DNA of 64,000 nt, taken from Pseudomonadota bacterium. GTDB lineage: Bacteria > Pseudomonadota > Gammaproteobacteria > Burkholderiales > Burkholderiaceae_C. The position numbers and the translations under genes were made by a program. Location: contig JAFEEF010000021.1 in NCBI GenBank assembly GCA_018241265.1, forward strand, positions 63,909 to 127,908, in the 5' to 3' direction. This document shows positions 1 to 9,289 of this stretch, piece by piece (within the stretch, counting starts at the first letter, position 1; every line of letters starts with the position of its first letter). The notes under the pieces were generated by a model. That model searched no databases, was not told the origin of the DNA, and saw nothing but the letters and a program-made list of their open reading frames with translations.

Positions 1-355
1 GCGGCACCTTGCCGCCGGCCGCGACCTGGGCGCGCAGCGCGTCGAGCAGCGCGCGCGTGCTGTCGAGGTTGGAGCGCATGCCGAGATCGAAGTCGAGCTC
101 GCACTCGCCCGATACGGCCGACGCGAGATGGAAGACGCCGTCGAACGGCTCGGTCTTCAGCGCGTCGGTCTGCGTCAGCAGCGGTCCGGTGCGCGCCTCG
201 ACGCGCGCATCGGCCGTGAGATCGGGCGGCGGCGGCGCGATGTCGGTCAGCACCATGCGGTCGATGCGCTCGCCCGCGAGCGTGGCGCGCGCCAGCAGCG
301 TACGCGCCAGGCGCGCGCCGAGAAAGCCGCCGCCGCCGGTGATCAGGAGCTTCAT
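1..355 (-). CDS. denD: D-erythronate dehydrogenase-like NAD-dependent epimerase/dehydratase (3' part outside window)
   Basis: Extended short-chain dehydrogenase of the NAD-dependent epimerase family. The first 118 residues are visible, starting MKLLITGGGGFLGARLARTL, a textbook Rossmann GxxGxxG dinucleotide-binding start, followed by the acidic VLTDIAPPP stretch and FHLASAVSGECELDF, the family's second conserved block. Its ATG overlaps the stop codon of ltnD (ATGA), so the two are translationally coupled. In four-carbon acid catabolism, DenD oxidises D-erythronate at C2 next to LtnD (L-threonate 2-dehydrogenase); that pairing, and the length and spacing of the Gly-rich motif, suggest DenD rather than a generic epimerase. 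The C-terminal half, with the catalytic YxxxK, lies outside the window, so the substrate is inferred from context. Confidence 0.75.
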   Translation of the reverse strand, partial: MKLLITGGGGFLGARLARTLLARATLAGERIDRMVLTDIAPPPPDLTADARVEARTGPLLTQTDALKTEPFDGVFHLASAVSGECELDFDLGMRSNLDSTRALLDALRAQVAAGGKVP

Positions 356-1281
356 GATGGTTCCTTCGAAGAGGAGGCCGGTTGGGGCAGGTCGATGCCG
401 GCCAGGTCCGCATAGAACTTGACGACCGCCGCGTCGTCCTCGCCGCCCCGGCCCGCCGCGGCGCTCGCCAGATACAGCTGGTGCGCGGCTGCGGCAAGCG
501 GCAGCGGGAACGCGAGCCTGCGCGCCGCGTCGAGCACGATGCCGAGGTCCTTGACGAAGATGTCGACGCTCGACAGCGGCCGGTAGTCGCCGGCCAGGAT
601 GTGCGGCACGCGGTTCTCGAACATCCAGCTCATGCCGGCCGAATGGCAGATCACGTCGTAGAGCGTCTGCGGATCGGCGCCGGCGCGCATGCCGAGCGCC
701 ATCGCCTCGCAGGCCGCGGCGATGTGCACGCCGGCGAGGTGCTGGTTGACCATCTTCACGGTCGAGCCGATGCCGGCCCGGTCGCCGAGCCGATAGACCT
801 TGCCGGCGATCGCGTCGAGCAGCGAGCCGGCCGCCGCGAAGGCTTCGGGCTTGCCCGAGGCCATCACGGTCATCGCCCCGGCCGCCGCCTTGGCCGCGCC
901 GCCCGACACCGGCGCGTCGATCAGCCGAATGCCGCGCTCGGCCAGGCGTGACTCCCACACCGGCGGCAGCGCCGGGTCGACGGTGGCCGATGCGATCACG
1001 ACGGCACCGGCCTTCAGCGTCGCGGCGAGGCCGTCCGGGCCGAACAGCACGTCCTCGGTCTGAGCGGCGGTCACGACGAGCACCAGCACCGCATCGCATT
1101 GCGCGCCGAGTTCGGCGAGCGTGGCCGCGGTGCGTCCGCCGTCGGCTGCGAAGCGTACGCGTGCCGACGTGCTGACGTCGAGCCCGACCACGTCGATGCC
1201 GCGGCGCAGCGCGCTGACCGCCGCGCCGTAGCCCATCGAGCCCAGGCCGATCACGCCGAGGACGCTTCCTTGCCGATTCAT
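352..1281 (-). CDS. ltnD: L-threonate dehydrogenase (3-hydroxyisobutyrate dehydrogenase family)
   Basis: Predicted cytoplasmic 309-aa NAD-dependent beta-hydroxyacid dehydrogenase. The N-terminus has the Rossmann motif GLGSMG at residues 12-17. The substrate-binding signature DAPVSGGAAKAAAG lies near residue 122, and the catalytic lysine is expected in STVKMVNQHLAG near residue 170. The all-helical C-terminal domain is complete, and 309 aa is normal for the family. The start at 1281 was chosen because it places the GxGxxG motif at the usual distance and its ATG overlaps the stop of the upstream GntR gene (ATGA); a longer open frame upstream is only a shadow of that gene. LtnD oxidises L-threonate to 2-oxo-tetronate; next door denD fits the same four-carbon acid pathway. 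A tartronate semialdehyde or hydroxyisobutyrate substrate cannot be excluded from sequence alone. Confidence 0.8.
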   Translation of the reverse strand: MNRQGSVLGVIGLGSMGYGAAVSALRRGIDVVGLDVSTSARVRFAADGGRTAATLAELGAQCDAVLVLVVTAAQTEDVLFGPDGLAATLKAGAVVIASATVDPALPPVWESRLAERGIRLIDAPVSGGAAKAAAGAMTVMASGKPEAFAAAGSLLDAIAGKVYRLGDRAGIGSTVKMVNQHLAGVHIAAACEAMALGMRAGADPQTLYDVICHSAGMSWMFENRVPHILAGDYRPLSSVDIFVKDLGIVLDAARRLAFPLPLAAAAHQLYLASAAAGRGGEDDAAVVKFYADLAGIDLPQPASSSKEPS

Positions 1282-2060
1282 TTGCGTGCCGCCGTGGGGT
1301 GGGTCGTGCGCCGCCGGCGGCTCGCGATGACGCCGCCTTCGACCAGCCGCTGCTCGCCGTGCGCGATGTGCTCGGTGGCGCGGCGGCGCGCCGCCGCGGC
1401 GTCGCCGGCGGCGATCGCATCGACCATCGCGCGGTGCTCGAGCCGCACCGCGTCCATGAAGTCGGGATGGCGCGCTTCGTTGGCGCGCGTGATGCGCATG
1501 CCTTCGCGCAGGTACTGCTCGAGAAAGCCGAGGAGCTGCGAGAACTGCGGGTTGCCGGTGCACTCGCCGATCGCGCGGTGGAACGCCAGGTCTTCGGCGA
1601 CGCCGTCGCGGCCGGCCGCGACCGCCTGATCGATCGCCTTCAATGCCCGCTTGAGCTCGGCGATCTGGACGCGCGTCGCGCGCTTGGCGGCCAGCGCCGC
1701 GATCTCGCCTTCGAGCACGCGCCGCACCTCGACGACGTGCACCACCGCCTGGACCGACTCGAGCACCGCCGGGTCGAAGATCAGCGGCTGCGCCGGCGGC
1801 TCGGCCGCCACATACACGCCCGAACCTTGGCGTGACGTGACGAGGTTGCGCGACTTCAATTGATGCACCGCCTCGCGCACCACGGTGCGCGACACGCCGT
1901 GCGCCTGCGCGAGCTGCTGCTCGGTGGGCAAGCGGTCGCCCGGCTTCAGCCGCCTGGACTCGATCTCGCGCGCGAGCAGCCGGGCGAGGCGGTCCGACAG
2001 GCGATCCGCGACCAGGCGCAGCGGCGGTGCGGGCGACGGAGAGGCGGCAGGCACGATCAA
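1278..2060 (-). CDS. GntR/FadR-family (FCD) transcriptional regulator
   Basis: 260-aa regulator with an N-terminal winged helix (about residues 15-85; recognition region EQQLAQAHGVSRTVVREAVH) and a C-terminal FCD effector domain (about 95-240). The FCD domain contains the metal-binding style histidines of DLAFHRAIGECTGNP and the distal EHRAMVDAI and HIAHGEQ segments. It is the first gene of the leftward gntR-ltnD-denD unit and diverges from the importer and aldonate genes, so it probably represses both arms and responds to a sugar acid or derivative, as FadR-type regulators of aldonate pathways do. No ATG starts the frame: TTG at 2060 is the first candidate and GTG at 2054 the next. The stop overlaps ltnD by ATGA. 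Confidence 0.85.
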   Translation of the reverse strand: MIVPAASPSPAPPLRLVADRLSDRLARLLAREIESRRLKPGDRLPTEQQLAQAHGVSRTVVREAVHQLKSRNLVTSRQGSGVYVAAEPPAQPLIFDPAVLESVQAVVHVVEVRRVLEGEIAALAAKRATRVQIAELKRALKAIDQAVAAGRDGVAEDLAFHRAIGECTGNPQFSQLLGFLEQYLREGMRITRANEARHPDFMDAVRLEHRAMVDAIAAGDAAAARRRATEHIAHGEQRLVEGGVIASRRRRTTHPTAARK

Positions 2061-2080
2061 GGCGGCGCAGGCACCATGGT

Positions 2081-2101
2081 GATCAGGTCATCATACAAAT
2101 C
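2081..2101. promoter_or_regulatory. Candidate GntR operator in the divergent promoter region
   Basis: The divergent region 2061-2215 carries GATCAGGTCATCATACAAAT just before the regulator start, with an imperfect GT(N6)AC inverted arrangement. FadR-subfamily regulators bind short GT/AC palindromes, and autoregulation from this position would be typical. This is inference: no second copy was found near the importer start. Confidence 0.3.
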
Positions 2102-2215
2102 GGCCGCCCTCGGTTCCTCCCGGTTTGCCCTGATGGCAACCGCGTCGGGCCTGCCGATACTCGCGGCCTGTAGCTCGAGGCCGCCCCGGCGCACCACGAC
2201 GACACCACGCATTCC

Positions 2216-3298
<1,083 letters not shown>

Positions 3299-3337
3299 AA
3301 CCCACGCCCTTCGCGCATCCACCCAAGGAGACGAGAC

Positions 3338-4663
3338 ATGCAAGAGTTCAACCGCCGCCGCTTCCTGCAAGGCACCGCCGCCGCCGGCGCCGGCGCGACG
3401 CTGGGCACCGCCGCGCTGTGGGTGCCGAGCGCGCAGGCGCAGTCGCTGACCTTCAAGCCCGAGCCGGGCGCCAAGCTGCGCGTGCTGCGGTGGAGCCGCT
3501 TCGTGCAGGGCGACATCGACGCCTACATGGTCAACGTCAAGAAGTTCACCGAGAAGACGGGCGTCGAGGTCCGGGTCGACAACGAAGGCTGGGAAGATGT
3601 CCGGCCGAAGGCCGCGGTTGCGGCCAACACCGGCGCCGGACCGGACATCATCCTGTCGACCAACGACGACGCGAACCTGTACCCCGACAAGCTGCTGGAC
3701 GTGACCGACCTCGCGGAGTACCTCGGCAAGAAGTACGGCGGCTGGTATCCGGCGGTGCACCAGTACCTCCAGCCCGACGGGAAGAGGTGGATCGGACTCG
3801 GCCTGGGCGCGGCCGGTTCGATGATGGTCTATCGCACGAGCTACCTGAAGGCAGCCGGTTTCGACACGTTCCCGAAGACCAACGACGATTTCCTGAAGAT
3901 GCTGAAGGCGCTGAAGGAGAAGGGCACGCCGGGCGGCTTCGCTCTCGGCAATGCCACCGGCGACAGCCTCTGGACCAACTGGCTGATCTGGTCGCATGGG
4001 GCCAAGCTCGTCGACAAGGACAACAAGGTCGTCATCGACAGCCCCGAGACGCTGAAGGCGCTCGAGTATGCGAAGGAGATGTACGCGACGTTCATCCCGG
4101 GCACGCTGTCGTGGCTCGACCCGAACAACAACAAGGCGTTCCTCGACGACCAGATCAGCGTCACGAACAACGGCATCTCGATCTACGTGGCGGCGAAGAA
4201 CTCGACCGATCCCAAGGTCAAGGAGATGGCGGCCGACATCAACCACGCGTCGTTCCCGATCGGCCCGGTGGGCGTGCCCACGGAGTCCCACCTGTTCTTC
4301 AATCAGATGATCATGAAGTACACCAAGTACCCGAAGGCCGCGAAGGAGTACCTGCGCTTCATGATGGAGTGGGAGCAGTTCGACCCGTGGCTGACGGGTG
4401 CCGCCGGCTACATCGCCCAGCCGCTTGCGGCCTACGAGAAGAGTGCGATCTGGACCGCCGATCCGAAGAACACCCCGTATCGCGACAGCGTCAAGAACAT
4501 GCGCCCGGCCGGCTATGCCGGCAAGCTCGGCTACGCGTCGGCCGGCGCCGGCGCCGACTTCATCGTCGCGAACATGGTGGCCGAGGCGGCCAGCGGCAGC
4601 AAGACGCCGAAGGAAGCGGCGGAGCGGGCGCAGAAGCGGGCCGAGCGCTACTACAAGGTCTGA
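3338..4663 (+). CDS. Extracellular sugar/sugar-acid binding protein with Tat signal (SBP family 1)
   Basis: 441-aa periplasmic solute-binding protein. The N-terminus NRRRFLQGTAAAGAG carries a twin-arginine motif followed by a hydrophobic stretch and the probable cleavage site AQAQS near residue 33, so export by Tat is likely. The mature part matches the SBP_bac_1 fold used by CUT1 importers: it has long alpha/beta lobes and segments such as GPDIILSTNDDAN and PVGVPTESHLFF. It sits between the ATPase and permease genes and has a strong ribosome site (AAGGAGACGAGAC). The ligand is not readable from sequence; the downstream dehydratase, kinase and aldolase suggest galactonate or a related aldonate, or a glycoside of it. 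Confidence 0.9.
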   Translation: MQEFNRRRFLQGTAAAGAGATLGTAALWVPSAQAQSLTFKPEPGAKLRVLRWSRFVQGDIDAYMVNVKKFTEKTGVEVRVDNEGWEDVRPKAAVAANTGAGPDIILSTNDDANLYPDKLLDVTDLAEYLGKKYGGWYPAVHQYLQPDGKRWIGLGLGAAGSMMVYRTSYLKAAGFDTFPKTNDDFLKMLKALKEKGTPGGFALGNATGDSLWTNWLIWSHGAKLVDKDNKVVIDSPETLKALEYAKEMYATFIPGTLSWLDPNNNKAFLDDQISVTNNGISIYVAAKNSTDPKVKEMAADINHASFPIGPVGVPTESHLFFNQMIMKYTKYPKAAKEYLRFMMEWEQFDPWLTGAAGYIAQPLAAYEKSAIWTADPKNTPYRDSVKNMRPAGYAGKLGYASAGAGADFIVANMVAEAASGSKTPKEAAERAQKRAERYYKV

Positions 4664-4670
4664 GTGCGAA

Positions 4671-4689
4671 GCCGGCGCGCGGCGCCGGC
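4671..4689 (+). promoter_or_regulatory. Intercistronic stem-loop after the binding-protein gene
   Basis: A perfect 8-bp stem (GCCGGCGC / GCGCCGGC) with a GCG loop starts 8 bases after the binding-protein stop and has no T-run. Such hairpins between binding-protein and permease genes commonly stabilise upstream mRNA, or partly terminate, so that binding protein is made in excess. That role here is inferred from position. Confidence 0.5.
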
Positions 4690-4760
4690 CTTGCTCGTCG
4701 CGTTCGAGCGGTCGTGCCCGCGGGCCGCCGTTCGACGCGCCCGTCGGGAGGACGCCTCGC

Positions 4761-5663
4761 ATGTGGGCCAGGTTCCAGAACAGTCGCAACGCCCTCGGCA
4801 TCGTCTTCATGCTGCCGGCGGCACTGCTGCTGCTCGTCTTCCTGACGTATCCGCTCGGCTTGGGCACCTGGCTCGGCTTCACCGACGCGAAGGTCGGCCG
4901 GGCCGGTGTATGGATCGGCCTCGAGAACTACGAATTCCTGTGGAACGACAGCGTCACGCGTCTGGCGCTCTTCAACACGCTCTTCTACACGGCGGTCGCG
5001 AGCGTCATCAAGTTCTTCCTCGGCCTGTGGCTCGCGCTGCTGCTGAACCGCAACCTGCGCTTCAAGACCTTCCTGCGCGCGGTCATCCTGCTGCCCTACA
5101 TCGTGCCGACGGCGCTGTCGGCGATCGCGTTCTGGTGGATCTACGACTCGCAGTTCTCGATCCTGAGCTGGGGGCTCGTGAAGCTCGGGCTGATCGACAA
5201 CTACATCGACTTCCTCGGCGACCCGTGGAACGCGCGGCTGGCGGTGATCTTCGCCAACATCTGGCGCGGCGTGCCGTTCGTCGCGATCACCCTGCTGGCC
5301 GGCCTGCAGACGATCTCGCCGTCGTACTACGAGGCCTCGGCGATCGACGGCGCGACGCCGTGGCAGCAGTTCCGCCACGTCACCCTGCCGCTGCTCACGC
5401 CGATCATCGCGGTCGTGATGACGTTCTCGGTGCTGTTCACGTTCACCGACTTCCAGCTCATCTACGTCATCACGCGCGGCGGCCCGCTGAACGCGACGCA
5501 CCTGATGGCGACGCTGTCGTTCCAGCGCGCGATCTCGGGCGGAGCGCTGGGCGAGGGAGCCGCGATCTCGATCGCGATGGTGCCGTTCCTGCTCGCCGCG
5601 ATCATGTTCAGCTACTTCGGGCTGCAGCGCCGGGCTTGGCAGCAGGGTGGGGGCGAGAAGTGA
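4761..5663 (+). CDS. Sugar ABC importer permease (MalF/UgpA-like)
   Basis: 300-aa inner-membrane permease with six predicted transmembrane helices, beginning with ALGIVFMLPAALLLLVFLTY. The cytoplasmic EAA loop that docks on the ATPase is clear: YYEASAIDGATPWQQFRHVT near residue 190. The start at 4761 is preceded by GGGAGGACGCCTCGC and puts the first helix at the N-terminus; the much longer upstream frame is the shadow of the binding-protein gene. It pairs with the next permease as a heterodimer, as in CUT1 importers. Confidence 0.9.
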   Translation: MWARFQNSRNALGIVFMLPAALLLLVFLTYPLGLGTWLGFTDAKVGRAGVWIGLENYEFLWNDSVTRLALFNTLFYTAVASVIKFFLGLWLALLLNRNLRFKTFLRAVILLPYIVPTALSAIAFWWIYDSQFSILSWGLVKLGLIDNYIDFLGDPWNARLAVIFANIWRGVPFVAITLLAGLQTISPSYYEASAIDGATPWQQFRHVTLPLLTPIIAVVMTFSVLFTFTDFQLIYVITRGGPLNATHLMATLSFQRAISGGALGEGAAISIAMVPFLLAAIMFSYFGLQRRAWQQGGGEK

Positions 5664-5700
5664 AGACGAGGGCCGTTCGGGGACGGGGAATGGTCACCCC

Positions 5701-6594
5701 ATGAGCAGCGTCATCGATCGCAGCGGCAAGAACGCCGGCGACGAAGGCGGCATGGGCTACCTCGAGTCCTTGCCGCGCAAGGTCGTCGTGGTCTACATCC
5801 CGATGGCGATCTTCCTGATCGTGCTGTTGTTCCCGTTCTATTGGATGGCGATCACGTCGGTGAAGCCCGATGCCGAACTGCTGTCGCGCAAGGGCAATCC
5901 GTTCTGGGTCGCCGCACCGACGCTGCAGCATTTCCACAAGCTGCTGTTCGAGACCGAGTTTCCCCAGTGGATGTGGAACACCGTCCTGGTGTCGGCGGTC
6001 GCGACCTTCGCATCGCTGGCCGCCTCGGTGCTCGCCGCGTATGCGATCGAACGGCTGCGCTTCCAGGGCTCGAAGCAGGTGGGGTTGTCGGTCTTCCTCG
6101 CCTATCTGGTGCCGCCGTCCATCCTCTTCATCCCGCTGGCGTCCATCGTCAACAGCCTGGGCCTGTTCGACACGCGCTTCGCGCTCATCCTCACCTACCC
6201 GACCTTCCTGATCCCGTTCTGCACGTGGCTCCTGATGGGCTACTTCCGTTCGATCCCGTTCGAGCTCGAGGAGTGCGCGCTGATCGACGGCGCGACCCGC
6301 CTGCAGATCCTGACGAAGATCGTGCTGCCGCTCGCGGTGCCGGGGCTGATCTCGGCCGGCATCTTCGCATTCACGTTGTCGTGGAACGAGTTCATCTACG
6401 CGCTGACCTTCATCTCGTCGTCCGAGGTCAAGACCCTGCCGGTCGGCGTGGTCACGGAGCTCGTCCAGGGCGACGTCTATCAATGGGGGCCGCTGATGGC
6501 CGGCGCCTTGTTCGGGTCGCTGCCGGTGGCCTTCGTCTATTCGTTCTTCGTCGAGTACTACGTGTCCGGCATGACGGGCTCGGTGAAGGAATGA
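5701..6594 (+). CDS. Sugar ABC importer permease (MalG/UgpE-like)
   Basis: 297-aa second permease with six predicted helices. The first, VVVYIPMAIFLIVLLFPFYW, ends in the usual MalG-type FPFYWM motif. The EAA loop reads ELEECALIDGATRLQILTKI. The start MSSVIDRS at 5701 was chosen over an in-frame upstream codon at 5647 because that codon lies inside the end of the preceding permease gene. The gene follows the first permease by 37 bases and precedes the dehydratase by 12, so importer and catabolic genes are one transcriptional unit. Confidence 0.9.
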   Translation: MSSVIDRSGKNAGDEGGMGYLESLPRKVVVVYIPMAIFLIVLLFPFYWMAITSVKPDAELLSRKGNPFWVAAPTLQHFHKLLFETEFPQWMWNTVLVSAVATFASLAASVLAAYAIERLRFQGSKQVGLSVFLAYLVPPSILFIPLASIVNSLGLFDTRFALILTYPTFLIPFCTWLLMGYFRSIPFELEECALIDGATRLQILTKIVLPLAVPGLISAGIFAFTLSWNEFIYALTFISSSEVKTLPVGVVTELVQGDVYQWGPLMAGALFGSLPVAFVYSFFVEYYVSGMTGSVKE

Positions 6595-6606
6595 CCGGAA
6601 AGCATC

Positions 6607-8349
6607 ATGAGCAGTTCTGACAAGCCCAGGAAGAAGCCCGAGGAGCTGCGCAGCCAGCAGTGGTTCGGCCGCCAGGACCGCGACGGCTTCGCCTACCGCA
6701 GCTGGGTCAAGGGCAAGGGCGTGCCGCACGATCAGTTCGACGGCCGCCCGGTGATCGGCATCTGCAATACCTTCAGCGAGCTGACGCCGTGCAACTCGCA
6801 CTTCAGGACGCTCGCCGAGCAGGTGAAGATCGGCGTCTACGAGGCCGGCGGCTTCCCGCTCGAGTTCCCGGTGATGTCGCTCGGCGAGACCATGCTCAGG
6901 CCGACCGCGATGCTGTATCGCAACCTCGCGAGCATGGACGTCGAGGAATCGATCCGCGGCAATCCGATCGACGGCGTCGTGCTGCTGATGGGCTGCGACA
7001 AGACGACGCCGTCCCTGATGATGGGCGCGGCGAGCTGCGACCTGCCGACGATAGGCGTCTCCGGCGGCCCGATGCTGAACGGCAAGTGGCGCGGCCAGGA
7101 GCTCGGCTCGGGCACCGGCGTCTGGAGCATGAGCGAGCAGGTGCGCGCCGGCACCTTGAGGCTCGCCGACTTCCTCGATGCCGAGAGCTGCATGCACCGC
7201 AGCCATGGCCACTGCATGACGATGGGCACCGCGTCGACGATGGCGGCTATGGTCGAGGCGCTCGGCGTGGGGCTCCCCGGCAATGCGGCCTATCCGGCGG
7301 TCGACGGCCGCCGCAACGTGCTGGCGCGCATGGCCGGCCGGCGCATCGTCGACATGGTCCACGAGGACCAGAAGCTGTCGCAGATCCTGACGCGCGAGGC
7401 GTTCGAGAACGCGATCAAGGTGCTGGCCGCGATCGGCGGCTCGACCAACGCGGTGATCCATCTGATCGCGATCGCCGGCCGGATCGGCGTGCCGCTGACG
7501 ATCGACGACTTCGATCGCCTCGCGAGCGAGTCGCCGTGCCTGCTCAACCTGCAGCCGTCGGGCCAGCACCTGATGGAGGACTTCTGCTACGCCGGCGGCC
7601 TGCCGGCGGTGATGAAGGAGATCGCCGGTTCGCTGCACCTCGGCGCGGTCACCGCGAGCGGGCAGACGGTCGCCGCCAACATCGCCGACGCGAAGAACTG
7701 GAACACCGACGTGATCCAGCCGCTCAAGAAGCCGTTCAAGGAGAAGGCCGGCATCGCCGTGCTGCGCGGCAACCTCGCGCCGCGCGGCGCCGTCATCAAG
7801 CCGAGCGCGGCGACGCCTGCGCTGATGGTGCACAAGGGCCGCGCGGTGGTGTTCGAGTCGAGCGACGACTTCCATGCGCGCATCGACGACGAGTCGCTCG
7901 ACGTCGACGAGACCTGCATCCTGGTGCTGAAGAACTGCGGGCCGAAGGGCTATCCGGGCATGGCCGAGGTCGGCAACATGCCGCTGCCGCCCAAGGTGCT
8001 GCGCAAGGGCATCACCGACATGGTTCGCATCAGCGATGCGCGCATGAGCGGCACCGCCTACGGCACCGTCGTGCTGCACACCGCACCCGAAGCCGCGGCC
8101 GGCGGCCCGCTCGCGGTGGTGCAGAACGGCGACGTGATCGAGCTCGACGTGCCGAACCGCAAGCTCCATCTGCACATCGGCGACGACGAACTGCAGCGGC
8201 GCATGGCCGCATGGAAGGCACCGGCGCCGCGTCTCGACAGCGGCTACTGGAAGCTCTACGTCGACCACGTGCTGCAGGCCGACCAGGGCGTCGACCTCGA
8301 TTTCCTGGTCGGCAAGCGCGGCGCCTTCGTGCCCAAGGACAACCACTGA
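6607..8349 (+). CDS. IlvD/Edd-family aldonate dehydratase (L-arabinonate / D-galactonate type)
   Basis: 580-aa Fe-S dehydratase that would convert an aldonate to its 2-keto-3-deoxy acid in the cytoplasm. Candidate [2Fe-2S] cysteines are Cys62 (PCNSH), Cys130 (MGCDKTTPS) and Cys203 (HGHCMTMG), and the catalytic serine is in DARMSGTAYG near 481. These match the spacing I recall for the sugar-acid branch of IlvD/Edd (L-arabinonate and D-xylonate dehydratases), not for true branched-chain IlvD. The branch includes enzymes that also accept D-galactonate and D-fuconate. The downstream kinase and aldolase handle 2-keto-3-deoxygalactonate, so D-galactonate or a six-carbon analogue is the likeliest physiological substrate. 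The usual galactonate dehydratase (DgoD, enolase superfamily) is absent. Confidence 0.85.
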   Translation: MSSSDKPRKKPEELRSQQWFGRQDRDGFAYRSWVKGKGVPHDQFDGRPVIGICNTFSELTPCNSHFRTLAEQVKIGVYEAGGFPLEFPVMSLGETMLRPTAMLYRNLASMDVEESIRGNPIDGVVLLMGCDKTTPSLMMGAASCDLPTIGVSGGPMLNGKWRGQELGSGTGVWSMSEQVRAGTLRLADFLDAESCMHRSHGHCMTMGTASTMAAMVEALGVGLPGNAAYPAVDGRRNVLARMAGRRIVDMVHEDQKLSQILTREAFENAIKVLAAIGGSTNAVIHLIAIAGRIGVPLTIDDFDRLASESPCLLNLQPSGQHLMEDFCYAGGLPAVMKEIAGSLHLGAVTASGQTVAANIADAKNWNTDVIQPLKKPFKEKAGIAVLRGNLAPRGAVIKPSAATPALMVHKGRAVVFESSDDFHARIDDESLDVDETCILVLKNCGPKGYPGMAEVGNMPLPPKVLRKGITDMVRISDARMSGTAYGTVVLHTAPEAAAGGPLAVVQNGDVIELDVPNRKLHLHIGDDELQRRMAAWKAPAPRLDSGYWKLYVDHVLQADQGVDLDFLVGKRGAFVPKDNH

Positions 8350-9245
8350 ACGGTCTCGTCGCGGTCGACTGGGGCACGTCGTCGCTGCGCGGCGCGCGCC
8401 TCGATGCCGATGGGCGCGTGCTCGAGGAGCGCAGCAGCGATCGCGGCATCCTCGGCGTGCCGGCCGGGGGCTTTCCGGCCGTGTTCGACGCGACCTTCGG
8501 CGACTGGATGGCGGCGCCCGGCGCGCGCTGCCTGATCGCCGGCATGGCGGGCAGCCGGCAGGGCTGGGCCGAGGTGCCGTACGCCGGATGCCCGGCCGGC
8601 GCGTCCGACCTCGCGGCGGGGCTGCGCTGGATCATCGACCGGCGCATCGCGATCGTTCCGGGCGTGGCGGTCGATGACGCCGGCAGCGACGTGCCCGACG
8701 TGATGCGCGGCGAGGAGACGCAGGTGCTGGGCGCGCTCGCGCTGCTCGGCATCGACGCCGGCCTTTTCGTGCTGCCGGGCACGCACAGCAAATGGGTGCG
8801 CGTCACGGGTGGCCGCATCGAAGGCTTCGCGACTTCGATGACCGGCGAGTTCTACGCGCTGCTGCGCCGCCACTCGATCCTCGCGAAGAGCCTGCCGGCG
8901 GACGACGCGGCCGAGGCCTTCGATGCCGCCGCATTCGACGAAGGCGTCGCGCACGCCATGCGCGGCACGAGCCTGCTGCGGACGGCGTTCGGCGTGCGCA
9001 CCTTGTCGCTGTTCGAGCGCAAGGCGTCCGAAGCGCTGGCGAGCTACCTGTCCGGACTCGTGATCGGCGACGAGGTGCGCGCCGAGCCGAACGCCCAGGC
9101 CGCCGATGTCGTTGCGATCGGCGCCGAGGCGCTGACCTCGCGCTATGCGCGTGCCCTGGCGGCGCGCGGCTGCATGGTGCGCTGCCTCGGCTCGGAAGCG
9201 ACCTGGCGCGGCCTGCATGCACTGGCAGCAGCCGCTTGGTCGTAA
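8346..9245 (+). CDS. dgoK: 2-dehydro-3-deoxygalactonokinase, apparent CTG start
   Basis: 299-aa kinase of the DgoK family that phosphorylates 2-keto-3-deoxy-D-galactonate at C6. The N-terminal phosphate-binding motif VDWGTSSLRGARLD starts at residue 6. Later blocks are MRGEETQVLGALAL, LPGTHSKWVRV and SMTGEFYALL, all characteristic. No ATG, GTG or TTG lies between the preceding stop and this motif: the frame enters through CTG-AAC-GGT at 8346, which overlaps the dehydratase TGA as CTGA. The first GTG inside the gene (8419) would delete the ATP-site motif. Translation is therefore probably coupled to the dehydratase through a CTG start. It is followed by the aldolase 44 bases downstream. Confidence 0.88.
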   Translation: MNGLVAVDWGTSSLRGARLDADGRVLEERSSDRGILGVPAGGFPAVFDATFGDWMAAPGARCLIAGMAGSRQGWAEVPYAGCPAGASDLAAGLRWIIDRRIAIVPGVAVDDAGSDVPDVMRGEETQVLGALALLGIDAGLFVLPGTHSKWVRVTGGRIEGFATSMTGEFYALLRRHSILAKSLPADDAAEAFDAAAFDEGVAHAMRGTSLLRTAFGVRTLSLFERKASEALASYLSGLVIGDEVRAEPNAQAADVVAIGAEALTSRYARALAARGCMVRCLGSEATWRGLHALAAAAWS

Positions 9246-9289
9246 GCTCTGGCGTCAGGTCGCGGCGTCGACGTTCGAGGTGAATTCCG

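Noticed and set aside
5608..8346. 912-codon minus-strand frame opposite permease and dehydratase
   Set aside because: Shadow of confirmed genes, without any domain motif.
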